NCBI RefSeq assembly: GCF_000328565.1
Contig: NC_019966.1
Location: 558,001 to 622,000, forward strand
Direction of reading: 5' to 3'
DNA length: 64,000 bases
Source of the DNA: Mycobacterium sp. JS623
Lineage (GTDB): Bacteria > Actinomycetota > Actinomycetes > Mycobacteriales > Mycobacteriaceae
Shown here: one piece after another, positions 27,630 to 36,477 of the stretch
Layout: every line of letters begins with the position of its first letter
Position numbering within the stretch: position 1 is the first letter of the stretch
Notes under the pieces: generated by a model
Told to the model about the DNA's origin: nothing
Seen by the model: only the letters and a program-made list of their open reading frames with translations
Databases searched by the model: none
Translations under genes and position numbers: made by a program

Positions 27630-28949
27630 ATGGGCCGACACAGCGGACGACGACTAGTGACTACTGAGACCACACAAAACAACACCAACACCAACACCAA
27701 CACCAACACCAACACCATTACCCCCTGGGTGCGTCGTGGTGGCCCGGCGATCGCGGCAATAGCGCTGGTCATGTACATCGCGGCGTACGTGCACTGGCCG
27801 ACGCTGCGGATGCAGATCGACCTGATGGTGTACCGCTTCGCCGCGGAGCACCTCGTGGCGGGGCTCGACCTGTACTCGACGGGTTTGACCGGCAATCACA
27901 CCGAGTTGCTGTTCATCTACCCTCCATTCGCCGCGATCTGCGCGACGCCGCTGGCACTGCTCGACAGCGCAACCGTGCAATGGCTGTGGCTGTTCGGCAT
28001 GGTGGCCGCGCTGACGTACGCAGTCGTGCGGATGCTGACGTCGATGGGTATGCGCGCCGGCGTTGCCCTCGTCAGCCTCACCGCGTTGCTTGTCGGTGTG
28101 ACCGCATGGCTCGAGCCGCTGCGGCTGACGGCCGAGTTGGGGCAGATCAACGTCGTCCTGCTGGTGCTTGTGGTGGTTGACGTACTGGGGCGCAGCAAGT
28201 GGTCGGGCATCGGCATCGGGTTGGCCGCGGGCCTCAAGCTCACGCCCGCGCTGTTCATCATCTACCTGTTGGCGACCCGACGGTTCCGGGCGGCGCTGGT
28301 GGCGGGGGCGACGTTCGCCGCCACGGTGGGGCTCGGATTCGCCGTCGCGCCAACCGATTCCACAACATATTGGCTGCACGGCCGATTCGATGACGTCAAC
28401 CGCATCTCGCACGATCCGCTCGCGAACACCAGCGTCCGCGGCCTGCTGCTGCGGCTGCACGCTTCGCCGACGGTGGCCACCGTCGCCTCATTCGTCGTCG
28501 CGGCCATCGCCGTGCTGATCGCCGCGATGGCCTATCGAAGGGGCCAGGCCGTGTTGGCGCTTGCCATCGTCGGGCTGGCCAGTGCGGCCGCTTCACCGTT
28601 CAGCTGGAGTCACCACTGGGTGTGGTTCGCGCCGTTGGTCGTTCATCTCGGGTACCGCGGGTACGTCGCAGGCAGCAAGGCGGCGGCGGTGTCGATGTGG
28701 CTGCTGTGCGCACTGCTCGGCGGATGGATCGTATTCACGGCCGGTGACAGCCCGCAGGCGGGCATTCTGTCCCTGCGGCTGGGCGGCGTGTGGCCCGAAA
28801 TCTTGCCTGACGCTTATGTTTTGGTATTCGCCGCGGCCTTGCTCGGTTCGGTGGTCTGGCTGCGACGCTTCGGTGGTGACGCGGAGCTAGAGCGTTCGCC
28901 CGCCCATGATCTCGAACACCTCGAAGGTGTTGAGGCCGGCCAACACTGA
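27630..28949 (+). CDS. GT87-family polyprenol-phosphate mannosyltransferase (DUF2029)
   Basis: An integral membrane GT-C glycosyltransferase of the PimE-like family, expected to use polyprenyl-phosphomannose for envelope lipoglycans. About 430 aa with 10-11 membrane helices. The early extracytoplasmic loop has QIDLMVYRFAAEHLVAGLDLY, which includes the catalytic-type Asp, and FIYPPFAA. The N-terminus carries a run of N-T dipeptides from a hexanucleotide repeat. Start uncertain: ATG 27630 or GTG 27657 (a GGACG lies 8 bases before the latter). The last 63 bases overlap the converging YciI gene, so the true C-terminus runs into its coding strand. Confidence 0.82.
   Translation: MGRHSGRRLVTTETTQNNTNTNTNTNTNTITPWVRRGGPAIAAIALVMYIAAYVHWPTLRMQIDLMVYRFAAEHLVAGLDLYSTGLTGNHTELLFIYPPFAAICATPLALLDSATVQWLWLFGMVAALTYAVVRMLTSMGMRAGVALVSLTALLVGVTAWLEPLRLTAELGQINVVLLVLVVVDVLGRSKWSGIGIGLAAGLKLTPALFIIYLLATRRFRAALVAGATFAATVGLGFAVAPTDSTTYWLHGRFDDVNRISHDPLANTSVRGLLLRLHASPTVATVASFVVAAIAVLIAAMAYRRGQAVLALAIVGLASAAASPFSWSHHWVWFAPLVVHLGYRGYVAGSKAAAVSMWLLCALLGGWIVFTAGDSPQAGILSLRLGGVWPEILPDAYVLVFAAALLGSVVWLRRFGGDAELERSPAHDLEHLEGVEAGQH
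27681..27716. repeat. Hexanucleotide microsatellite (AACACC)6
   Basis: Six perfect AACACC units in the N-terminal coding region of the GT87 gene, encoding alternating Asn-Thr. Because the unit is 6 bp, gain or loss of copies changes the length of the N-T run without a frameshift. Confidence 0.9.
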
Positions 28950-29213
28950 GGGATCACGCTCGCCGATCTCGAGCACCTCGGCGCGGTCGGCGACGCGCAT
29001 CACTGCCATGCCCCACATGCCTTCAGGATCGGCGACCGGACCGTAGACCAGCACCTTGCCGTCGGCCATCAGCTGTTCGAAGTAGGTCAGATGATCGGCC
29101 ATCGTCTTGCGCTCGTCGTCGGTCATCGTCTGGGCGAAGTCGGCGCGCGGCGGAATGAGCCGGAACAGGAACAGCGATGACCCTTCGCGCGAAGAGCCGG
29201 CGTCTTCGGTCAT
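28887..29213 (-). CDS. YciI-like domain protein
   Basis: A 108-aa protein with the YciI fold ([21 protein letters not shown] and [17 protein letters not shown]), a small dimeric ferredoxin-like domain related to muconolactone isomerase; the function is usually unknown. ATG 29213 overlaps the TGA of the Cys-rich gene upstream (ATGA), so it is coupled to it. The longer in-frame extension lies inside that gene and is discarded. Its 3' end overlaps the GT87 gene by 63 bases. Confidence 0.82.
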   Translation of the reverse strand: MTEDAGSSREGSSLFLFRLIPPRADFAQTMTDDERKTMADHLTYFEQLMADGKVLVYGPVADPEGMWGMAVMRVADRAEVLEIGERDPSVLAGLNTFEVFEIMGGRTL

Positions 29214-30007
29214 TCGGCGAGGCGGGTCGCTGGGTGCACGGCGATCAGCCCTAACCCGCTGCGCCGCTTGCACATTGCGGCCAGCTCGGCGTACGCCTTC
29301 TCGCCGAGCAGTTCGGTCAGCTCGGGGCCGTACGACTCCCACACCTGCTTGGCGCCGACGTGTGCGTTCGGGTCACCCGTGCAGTACCAGTGCAAGTCCG
29401 CGCCACCCTCGCCCCAGCCGCGGCGGTCGTACTCGGTGATCACGGTTCGCAGCACCTCGGTGCCGTCGGGGCGCTCCACCCAGTCCTGGGTGCGGCGGAT
29501 CGGCAGCTGCCAGCACACGTCAGGCTTCATCGTCAACGGCTCGACGCCCAGCTTGAGCGCCTTGCTGTGCAGCGCACAGCCGATACCCGCCGGAAAACCA
29601 GGCCTGTTCAGAAAGATGCAGGCGCCCTTGTACTTTCGCGTGCGAAGGTTGGGTTTGTCGTCGTATTCGTCCCACTCCAGGTAGCCCTTCTTGCCGAGCC
29701 CCTTGTCGCGAAACTGCCAATCCTCATCGGTCAGCTGCTTGACGGCATCATCCAGCCGCGCGCGGTCGTCCTTGTCGGAAAGGAACGCCCCGTGCGAGCA
29801 ACAACCGTCGTCGGGCCTGCCCTCCACCGTGCCCTTACACGCCGGCGTGCCGAACACACATGTCCACCTCGACAGCAGCCATGTCATGTCGGCGGCGATC
29901 AGATGTTCGGGGTTGTCCGGGTCATAGAACTCCACCCACTCACGGGCGAAGTCCAATTCCACCTCACCTGGATGCGATGCGCTCACAAAAGTAAACGGTA
30001 GCTCCAT
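29210..30007 (-). CDS. Conserved cysteine-rich protein (Rv0495c-like)
   Basis: A 265-aa conserved actinobacterial protein. It has about nine cysteines, including [11 protein letters not shown] near residues 49-59 and DGCCSHGAF at 67-75, then GACIFLN, IGCALH, DVCWQLP and HWYCTG. The arrangement suggests a metal or Fe-S site of the YkgJ/DUF3109 type. The M. tuberculosis counterpart is annotated longer, but here only 12 bases separate this ATG from the divergent ppx1 GTG, so an extension would overlap ppx1. Precise function unknown. Confidence 0.85.
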   Translation of the reverse strand: MELPFTFVSASHPGEVELDFAREWVEFYDPDNPEHLIAADMTWLLSRWTCVFGTPACKGTVEGRPDDGCCSHGAFLSDKDDRARLDDAVKQLTDEDWQFRDKGLGKKGYLEWDEYDDKPNLRTRKYKGACIFLNRPGFPAGIGCALHSKALKLGVEPLTMKPDVCWQLPIRRTQDWVERPDGTEVLRTVITEYDRRGWGEGGADLHWYCTGDPNAHVGAKQVWESYGPELTELLGEKAYAELAAMCKRRSGLGLIAVHPATRLAE

Positions 30008-30019
30008 TAGGTTGGATGG

Positions 30020-30985
30020 GTGCGATTAGGCGTGCTGGATGTCGGCAGCAACACCGTTCATCTCCTGGTGGTGGACGCGCGCCGCGGCGGGCATCCGACA
30101 CCGATGAGTTCCACCAAGGCGTCGCTGCGGCTCGCCGAGGCGATCGACGGTTCGGGCAAGCTGACCCGCAAGGGTGCGGACAAACTCATCAGCACCATCG
30201 ACGAGTTCGCCAAGATCGCTGCCAGCTCCGGTTGCGCCGAGCTGATGGCGTTCGCCACCTCCGCGGTGCGCGATGCCAGGAACTCCGAGGACGTGCTTGC
30301 GCGGGTGCTTGGCGAGACGGGCGTGGCGCTGCAGGTGCTCAGCGGGCGAGACGAGTCCAGGCTGACGTTCCTGGCGGTGCGCCGCTGGTACGGCTGGAGC
30401 GCGGGACGCATCATCAACATCGACATCGGCGGCGGTTCGCTGGAGCTGTCCAACGGTGTCGACGAGGAGCCCGAGGTGGCGCTGTCGCTGCCGCTGGGCG
30501 CCGGCAGGCTCACCCGCGAGTGGCTGCCCGACGATCCACCGGGCCGCCGCCGCGTCGCGATGTTGAGGGACTGGCTGGCCACCGAGGTCGCCGACTCCGC
30601 CGCCGAGGTACTCAAGGCCGGGAATCCCGACCTGGCGGTGGCCACTTCGAAGACCTTCCGCTCGCTGGCCCGGCTGACCGGTGCGGCACCCTCGGGTGCC
30701 GGCCCGCGGGTGAAACGAACGCTCACCACTAGCGGCCTCAGACAGCTCATAGCTTTCATCTCTAGGATGACCGCGGCTGACCGTGCGGAGTTGGAAGGAG
30801 TGAGCGCCGAGCGCGCGCCACAAATCGTGGCCGGCGCTTTGGTAGCTGAGGCGAGCATGAAGGCTCTAGATATCGATAGCGTAGATATCTGCCCATGGGC
30901 GTTGCGAGAAGGGCTGATTCTGCGGAAACTCGACAGCGAAGCCGATGGAACAGCCTTGGTGGAGACGTCTGTACGGGAACGGTGA
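30020..30985 (+). CDS. ppx1: Exopolyphosphatase / GppA-family phosphatase
   Basis: Removes terminal phosphates from polyphosphate; related enzymes also convert pppGpp to ppGpp. 321 aa, the short form lacking the C-terminal domains of E. coli PPX. ASKHA-fold motifs: phosphate 1 [12 protein letters not shown] at residues 5-16, catalytic Glu region [10 protein letters not shown], and phosphate 2 [12 protein letters not shown] near 134. GTG 30020; TAGGTT at 30008-30013 could be a -10 for a leaderless mRNA. Together with the PPK2 gene this is a second polyP enzyme in the window. Confidence 0.93.
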   Translation: MRLGVLDVGSNTVHLLVVDARRGGHPTPMSSTKASLRLAEAIDGSGKLTRKGADKLISTIDEFAKIAASSGCAELMAFATSAVRDARNSEDVLARVLGETGVALQVLSGRDESRLTFLAVRRWYGWSAGRIINIDIGGGSLELSNGVDEEPEVALSLPLGAGRLTREWLPDDPPGRRRVAMLRDWLATEVADSAAEVLKAGNPDLAVATSKTFRSLARLTGAAPSGAGPRVKRTLTTSGLRQLIAFISRMTAADRAELEGVSAERAPQIVAGALVAEASMKALDIDSVDICPWALREGLILRKLDSEADGTALVETSVRER

Positions 30986-31048
30986 CCGAGCGGACGAGGC
31001 GCACCGGCGCCGACATGAAACACTAGCTAGGCCCAAAGGCAACACACG

Positions 31049-32062
31049 ATGACAGGACCAGAAGACAGCCACGGCAACACGCGACCGATCTCGGTTGCGG
31101 AGTTGCTGGCGAAGAACGGCACGATCGGTGCCCCGCCCGCGGGCGGCAGGCGCCGGCGTCGTCGTGGCGACAGCGACGCCGTCACGGTCGCGGAGCTCAC
31201 GGGTGAAATCCCGATCGTGTCGGGGCATGTCACCGACGAAAACGAGACCACGCGGACCATCCCCGCAGTGACCGACGAGCCGGTTTCGACCAACGGTGTC
31301 GGCAGCCACGTCGACGACGTCGAAGCCGAAGAAGCAGAAGCCGACTCGACCCAGGACAAGTACCTGGCCGAAGACGTCGACGACGATTACGCCGACGCGG
31401 TCGCCGACTACTCGGCCCACGTCGAGCAGCGCGATACCGACGCCGACCTGGACGACTTCTTCGCCCCGCCGCCGCGCCGGCCCCAGTACACCCCCGGTCA
31501 GCGGCGTTTCGGTGTCGTCGGCAGCGGCGCAGAGCAGATGAGTCCGGATCCGGTCGAGGAGGACGAAGAAGACCTGGTGCTGGCCGACGAGCCGGAGATC
31601 GAGGACGAGGACACCGAGGCCGCGTTCACCGGCGAAGAGGAGCCGGACAAGCTGCCGTCGTACTTACGGTCCTCGGCGGGCCCGCTGTTCGGCGGCCAGA
31701 CGGTCGCCGATGACTTGGCACGCGGATCACGCCCCCGCCCCGAGGACATCGACCTCGAGGCCGATGAGGACACCGAGACCTCTGTGTCATCTGGGGGGAT
31801 GTCGTCGTTCCTGCGCGGCGCGTGGGTCGTCGGCCAGTGCATCATCGCTGTCGCCTTCGGCGCCGGCCTGTTCATCGCCTTCGACCAGCTGTGGAAGTGG
31901 AACAACATCGTCGCCCTCGTGCTGTCGGTGCTGGTGATCCTCGGCTTGGTGGTGGGTGTGCGGGTGGTGCGCAAGACCGAGGACATCGGAAGCACGTTGA
32001 TCGCGGTGGCAGTGGGGGCTCTGGTCACGCTGGGACCGTTGGCACTGTTGCAGTCGGGCTAG
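31049..32062 (+). CDS. Acidic membrane protein (Rv0497-like)
   Basis: A 337-aa protein. Residues 1-235 are cytoplasmic and highly acidic (many D and E), preceded by the mycobacterial motif ISVAELLAKNGTIGAPP and a short basic run GGRRRRRR. Three membrane helices lie at about 255-275, 280-300 and 312-334. The ISVAELLAKNG motif occurs in several otherwise different mycobacterial proteins and may be a recognition tag. Function unknown. It stands between ppx1 and the isomerase gene. Confidence 0.85.
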   Translation: MTGPEDSHGNTRPISVAELLAKNGTIGAPPAGGRRRRRRGDSDAVTVAELTGEIPIVSGHVTDENETTRTIPAVTDEPVSTNGVGSHVDDVEAEEAEADSTQDKYLAEDVDDDYADAVADYSAHVEQRDTDADLDDFFAPPPRRPQYTPGQRRFGVVGSGAEQMSPDPVEEDEEDLVLADEPEIEDEDTEAAFTGEEEPDKLPSYLRSSAGPLFGGQTVADDLARGSRPRPEDIDLEADEDTETSVSSGGMSSFLRGAWVVGQCIIAVAFGAGLFIAFDQLWKWNNIVALVLSVLVILGLVVGVRVVRKTEDIGSTLIAVAVGALVTLGPLALLQSG

Positions 32063-32077
32063 GCGCCGACCCTCACT

Positions 32078-32923
32078 GTGCGCCCCGCCATCAAGGTTGG
32101 TCTCTCGACCGCCTCGGTCTATCCCCTGAGGACCGAGGCCGCCTTCGAATACGCGGCCAAGCTCGGCTATGACGGCGTCGAGCTGATGGTGTGGGCGGAA
32201 ACGGTTAGCCAAGACGTAGAAGCGGTTGCCGCCATCTCCGCCCGCTATGACATGCCGGTGCTGTCGGTGCACGCGCCGTGCCTGCTGATCTCGCAGCGGG
32301 TGTGGGGGGCGAACCCGATCCCGAAGCTGGAGCGCAGCGTGCGAGCGGCCGAACAGCTCGGCGCGCAGACCGTGGTCGTGCACCCGCCGTTTCGATGGCA
32401 ACGCCGCTACGCCGAAGGCTTCTCCGATCAGGTCGCCGAGCTCGAGGCGTCCAGCGACGTGATGGTGGCCGTGGAGAACATGTTTCCTTTCCGTGCCGAC
32501 AGGTTCTTCGGTGCGGGCCAGACGTCTATCGAGCGGATGCGTAAGCGCGGCGGCAAGCCGGGGCCGGGCATCTCGGCGTTCGCGCCCTCTTATGACCCGC
32601 TGGACGGCAACCACGCCCACTACACGCTCGACTTGTCACACACTGCGACCGCAGGGACCGACGCGCTCGATATGGTCCGCCGGATGGGCGAGGGCCTCGT
32701 GCATCTGCATCTGTGCGACGGCAGTGGGGCATCCACCGACGAGCACCTGGTGCCGGGCCGCGGCAGCCAGCCGACTGTGGAGGTCTGCGAGATGCTGGCC
32801 GCCAGCGACTTTTCCGGGCATGTGATCCTCGAGGTGACCACATCGGGCGCACGCACGGCCACCGAACGTGAAGCGCTGCTGAGGGAATCGCTGGAGTTCG
32901 CCCGCAAGAACCTGCTTCGCTGA
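32078..32923 (+). CDS. Xylose isomerase-like TIM-barrel protein (Rv0498-like)
   Basis: A 281-aa protein of the AP endonuclease 2 / sugar-phosphate isomerase-epimerase superfamily. Metal-site residues expected for the fold are visible: VVVHPPF, VAVENMFP, YTLDLSHTA, LVHLHLCDG and HVILEVTTS. It could act on a sugar or inositol derivative; the substrate is not evident. GTG 32078, 15 bases after the preceding gene. Confidence 0.87.
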   Translation: MRPAIKVGLSTASVYPLRTEAAFEYAAKLGYDGVELMVWAETVSQDVEAVAAISARYDMPVLSVHAPCLLISQRVWGANPIPKLERSVRAAEQLGAQTVVVHPPFRWQRRYAEGFSDQVAELEASSDVMVAVENMFPFRADRFFGAGQTSIERMRKRGGKPGPGISAFAPSYDPLDGNHAHYTLDLSHTATAGTDALDMVRRMGEGLVHLHLCDGSGASTDEHLVPGRGSQPTVEVCEMLAASDFSGHVILEVTTSGARTATEREALLRESLEFARKNLLR

Positions 32924-32953
32924 CGCCGCCAACGTTCAAGTAGGAATCTCGGT

Positions 32954-33778
32954 ATGACTTCGACCCTGTTCACTGACGCCATGGCGCTCACCCCGGCCGG
33001 GGACGGCACCTACGACGGCGACCTCAACGAGCACTGGACCATCGGCCCGAAGGTGCACGGCGGCGCGATGCTGGCGCTGTGCGCGAACGCGGCGATGCAG
33101 GAGCATTCCACGGGACAGCAGCGAAACGCAGTGCAGCCGATCGCGGTGTCGGGCAACTTCCTGTGGGCGCCCGACCCGGGCCCAATGCGGGTCGTCACGA
33201 CCGTGCGTAAGCGGGGGCGTCGCGTCAGCCTGATCGATGTCGAGCTGAACCAGGGTCATCGCACTGCCGTTCGGGCCGCGGTGACACTCGGCGACCCGGA
33301 ACACCATGTGCCACCACTGTTGTCGGTCAACCCCGTCATTCCGCTGATGCAGCCGGAGCCGCCGCCCGGTCTGGAACCAATCGGGCCGGGCCACCCGATG
33401 GAGGACGTGGTGCATCTGGCGCACGGCTGCGACATCCGCCCGTCGCTGACGACGTTCACCCCGCGCACCGACGGCGGACCACCGATCATTGAATACTGGG
33501 TGCGCCCGAAAGGCGTTGCGCCCGATGTACTTTTCGCGCTGCTGTGTGGTGACGTGTCGGCGCCGGTGACGTTCGGGGTGAACAGAACGGGCTGGGCGCC
33601 GACTGTTCAGCTCACGGCGTATCTGCGCGCGCTGCCCGCCGACGGCTGGCTGCGGGTGTTGTGCACGACGGTGCAGATCGGCCAGGACTGGTTCGACGAA
33701 GACCACATTGTCGTGGACTGCGAGGGCCACATCGTCGTGCAGAGCCGTCAGCTCGCGATGGTCCCACCCGCGCAGTAG
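32954..33778 (+). CDS. Acyl-CoA thioesterase-like double-hotdog protein (Rv0499-like)
   Basis: A 274-aa protein of the TesB-like thioesterase fold. The N-terminal hotdog has NEHWTIGPKVHGGAMLALCA, the usual placement of the substrate-pocket helix, and the second hotdog spans about residues 150-270 (IEYWVRPKGVAPD, LTAYLRALPADGWLRV). The substrate is probably an acyl-CoA. ATG 32954 follows TAGGAA. Confidence 0.86.
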   Translation: MTSTLFTDAMALTPAGDGTYDGDLNEHWTIGPKVHGGAMLALCANAAMQEHSTGQQRNAVQPIAVSGNFLWAPDPGPMRVVTTVRKRGRRVSLIDVELNQGHRTAVRAAVTLGDPEHHVPPLLSVNPVIPLMQPEPPPGLEPIGPGHPMEDVVHLAHGCDIRPSLTTFTPRTDGGPPIIEYWVRPKGVAPDVLFALLCGDVSAPVTFGVNRTGWAPTVQLTAYLRALPADGWLRVLCTTVQIGQDWFDEDHIVVDCEGHIVVQSRQLAMVPPAQ

Positions 33779-33820
33779 CGGCCGCAGGCGTCGGATGACA
33801 TCGGGCCGCGCGCGTCTGCA

Positions 33821-34705
33821 ATGCTTGCGCGCATGGCCAGAATCGCGATCGTCGGCGGTGGAAGCATTGGCGAGGCACTGCTATCCGGGCTGCTGCGCGC
33901 CGGACGGCAGGTCAAAGACTTGGTGGTCGCCGAGAAGTTTCCCGAGCGCGCGAAATACCTGTCCGATAGGTATTCGGTGTTGGTGACTACGGTCGCTGAC
34001 GCGGTCGATACCGCCGCCTATGTCGTTGTCGCGGTCAAGCCCGCGGATGTGGGCGCGGTCGTCGGCGAGATCGCCGATGCCGCCGCGAAGGCCGAAAGTG
34101 ATACGGCCGAACAGGTTTTCGTGTCAGTCGTCGCGGGTGTGACGACCGAGTTCTACGAAAACAAGCTGCCCGCCGGATCGCCGGTCATCCGGGTGATGCC
34201 CAATGCGCCCGTCGTCGTCGGCGGCGGAGTCAGCGCACTGGCGCGCGGTCGCTTCGCCACGGCTGAGCAGCTCAAGGAGGTGTCGTCGATCTTCGATGCG
34301 GTCGGCGGCGTGCTGACGGTGCCCGAGTCACAGCTCGACGCGGTCACCGCGGTGTCGGGTTCGGGGCCGGCGTACTTCTTCCTGATGGTCGAGGCGCTCG
34401 TCGACGCGGGCGTTGCGGCGGGGCTGACGCGCTCCGTGGCGACCGATCTGGTCGTGCAAACGATGGCCGGCTCGGCTGCGATGTTGCTGGAGCGCCTCGA
34501 TGAGGCTCAGCCCGCCGGCGACGCCGCGATGGGCACGGCGATGGACACCACCGCGGCGCAATTGCGGGCCACTGTTACCTCGCCCGGCGGCACCACGGCC
34601 GCTGGGCTGCGCGAACTCGAGCGGGGCGGTTTGCGGGCGGCCGTCGGCGAGGCCGTCGAAGCCGCAAAAAGGCGCTCTGAGCAGCTCGGAATTACATCTG
34701 AGTAA
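33821..34705 (+). CDS. proC: Pyrroline-5-carboxylate reductase
   Basis: Last step of proline synthesis: NAD(P)H reduction of pyrroline-5-carboxylate. 294 aa. Rossmann motif IAIVGGGSIGEALLSGLL at residues 7-24, PNAPVVVGGG near 129, and the P5CR signature around SGSGPAYFFLMVEALVDAG and VTSPGGTTAAGLRELE. ATG 33821 (MLARMARIAIV) parallels the M. tuberculosis start; ATG 33833 is an alternative and neither has a clear ribosome site. Confidence 0.95.
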   Translation: MLARMARIAIVGGGSIGEALLSGLLRAGRQVKDLVVAEKFPERAKYLSDRYSVLVTTVADAVDTAAYVVVAVKPADVGAVVGEIADAAAKAESDTAEQVFVSVVAGVTTEFYENKLPAGSPVIRVMPNAPVVVGGGVSALARGRFATAEQLKEVSSIFDAVGGVLTVPESQLDAVTAVSGSGPAYFFLMVEALVDAGVAAGLTRSVATDLVVQTMAGSAAMLLERLDEAQPAGDAAMGTAMDTTAAQLRATVTSPGGTTAAGLRELERGGLRAAVGEAVEAAKRRSEQLGITSE

Positions 34706-34792
34706 TTAATCAATTTCGAACTGATTAGCCCACACCCGTCGCAGTAACCCCATCCGCCACGCTATTCTCCCAGTGGTAAGCACGGGTTGGAG

Positions 34793-34814
34793 CCAGCGGT
34801 GGGGAAGCCGCTGG
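34793..34814 (+). promoter_or_regulatory. Stem-loop in the leader of the BldC-like gene
   Basis: CCAGCGG-N8-CCGCTGG lies between a possible -10 (TATTCT, near 34763) and the ATG at 34844. If transcribed it would fold in the 5' untranslated region. Its function is unknown. Confidence 0.4.
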
Positions 34815-34843
34815 ACTGCCCGTGCCTGATGGATTGGGTTGCG

Positions 34844-35107
34844 ATGACGTCTATGAACGGGCCATCGGCGCGGGATTCGGCTAGTGGGAAGTCGGCGCGT
34901 GACGCCGGCCCGACCGACGGTCAGCCGCCACGAGCTCAATTTCTCACTGTCGCCGAGGTGGCGAGCCTCATGCGGGTCAGCAAGATGACCGTGTACCGGT
35001 TGGTGCACAACGGCGAATTGCCCGCCGTCCGCGTCGGCCGCTCGTTCCGGGTGCACGCGAAAGCTGTCCACGACATGTTGGAGAGCTCGTACTTCGACGC
35101 TGGCTGA
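34844..35107 (+). CDS. Small MerR/BldC-type DNA-binding protein (Rv0500A-like)
   Basis: An 87-aa protein made almost only of an excisionase-like winged helix: FLTVAEVASLMRVSKMTVY then RLVHNGELPAVRVGRSFRVH at residues 33-71. The first 30 residues are disordered. It resembles the BldC/AlpA group of developmental and stress regulators. ATG 34844 (MTSMNGPSARD) is chosen because it matches the M. tuberculosis start; a longer frame to 34787 has no ribosome site. The bS22 gene follows 113 bases later. Confidence 0.9.
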   Translation: MTSMNGPSARDSASGKSARDAGPTDGQPPRAQFLTVAEVASLMRVSKMTVYRLVHNGELPAVRVGRSFRVHAKAVHDMLESSYFDAG

Positions 35108-35220
35108 TCGCCGGCTGATGAGCTCGGTGGGCTGACGCGTTTTTCGTTTACCTATGCCACTTCGGTAAGGTGTGCGGGTCAAGAGGCTTTAAAAGCATAG
35201 GTACGGAGACTTCTGGGTTC

Positions 35221-35322
35221 ATGGGTTCAGTCATCAAGAAGCGGCGTAAGCGCATGTCGAAGAAGAAGCATCGCAAGCTGCTTCGTCGCACCCGGGTGCA
35301 GCGCAGAAAACTCGGCAAGTAG
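35221..35322 (+). CDS. Small ribosomal subunit protein bS22
   Basis: A 33-aa, very basic protein ([20 protein letters not shown] at the start, RRKLGK at the end) that carries the AURKAIP1/COX24-type motif. It is the mycobacterial 30S protein bS22 (Rv0500B), seen near the decoding region in mycobacterial ribosome structures. ATG 35221 has GGAG 10 bases upstream. It is too short for most gene finders and is often missed. Confidence 0.93.
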
Positions 35323-35351
35323 CTTTCGCGCGCGGCCGCTAGGCTGACCGA

Positions 35352-36440
35352 ATGGATTCTGGGGGCGGATCGAGCGGCGCGGATTCGCGGGACACCGTTG
35401 GGTATCCAAAGATCGTCCTGGTCACGGGTGCGTGCCGATTTCTCGGCGGCTATCTGACTGCTCGACTGGCGCAGAATCCGTTGATCAACCACGTCATCGC
35501 CGTCGACGCGATCGCGCCGAGCAAGGATCTGCTGCGCCGGATGGGCCGCGCCGAGTTCGTCCGCGCCGACATTCGTAACCCCTTCATCGCCAAGGTCATC
35601 CGCAACGGCGACGTCGATACCGTCGTGCACGCCGCGGCGGCGTCCTACGCTCCGCGTTCGGGTGGCCGGGCGACGCTCAAGGAACTCAACGTGATGGGCG
35701 CGATACAGCTGTTCGCGGCCTGCCAGAAGGCGCCGTCGGTGCGACGCGTCGTGCTCAAGTCGACGTCGGAGGTGTACGGCTCGAGTGCGCGCGACCCCGT
35801 GCTGTTCACCGAGAGCAGCAGCCGGCGCAGGCCACCGGGCGAGGGGTTCGCCCGCGACAGCATCGACATCGAGGGCTACGCCCGCGGCTTGGGCCGGCGC
35901 CGTCCCGATATCGCCGTCAGCATCCTGCGGCTGGCCAACATGATCGGTCCTGCCATGGACACCGCGCTGTCGCGGTATCTGGCCGGGCCCGTGGTGCCGA
36001 CGGTGATCGGTCACGACGCCCGTCTGCAGCTGCTGCACGAACAGGACGCGCTCGGCGCGCTGGAGCGCGCGACGATGGCAGGAAAGGCCGGCACGTTCAA
36101 CATCGGCGCCGCGGGCATCATCATGATGAGTCAGGCCATCCGCCGCTCGGGTCGGGTTCCACTGCCGGTTCCGCGCTCTGCGTTGTGGGCGGTGGATTCG
36201 CTGAGGCGCGCAACTCGCTACACTGAACTAGATCGAGAGCAGCTTGACTACTTGAGCTATGGCCGGGTGATGGACACGACGCGTATGCGAAACGACCTAG
36301 GCTACAGCCCGAAGTGGACAACTGCGGAAGCCTTTGACGATTACGTCCGGGGCCGCGGATTGACTCCGATCATCGACCCACGATGGGTACGCTCAATGGA
36401 GAGTCGCGCCGTGTCGGCGGCGCAACGCTGGGGACGCTAG
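35352..36440 (+). CDS. galE2: NAD-dependent epimerase/dehydratase family protein (GalE2-like)
   Basis: A 362-aa extended SDR. The cofactor motif is TGACRFLGGYL at residues 25-35, with DIRNP and HAAAAS further on. The Ser-containing strand LKSTSEVYGSS is present, but the expected YxxxK reads YARGL (DIEGYARGLGRRR), so the catalytic Lys is missing. It may therefore be a non-catalytic or atypical member. The same feature seems to hold in the M. tuberculosis gene as I remember it. It lies 37 bases upstream of the acyltransferase gene. Confidence 0.85.
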   Translation: MDSGGGSSGADSRDTVGYPKIVLVTGACRFLGGYLTARLAQNPLINHVIAVDAIAPSKDLLRRMGRAEFVRADIRNPFIAKVIRNGDVDTVVHAAAASYAPRSGGRATLKELNVMGAIQLFAACQKAPSVRRVVLKSTSEVYGSSARDPVLFTESSSRRRPPGEGFARDSIDIEGYARGLGRRRPDIAVSILRLANMIGPAMDTALSRYLAGPVVPTVIGHDARLQLLHEQDALGALERATMAGKAGTFNIGAAGIIMMSQAIRRSGRVPLPVPRSALWAVDSLRRATRYTELDREQLDYLSYGRVMDTTRMRNDLGYSPKWTTAEAFDDYVRGRGLTPIIDPRWVRSMESRAVSAAQRWGR

Positions 36441-36477
36441 GCAACATCTTTGAATCGGGTGGGGAGAAGGTAATCAC

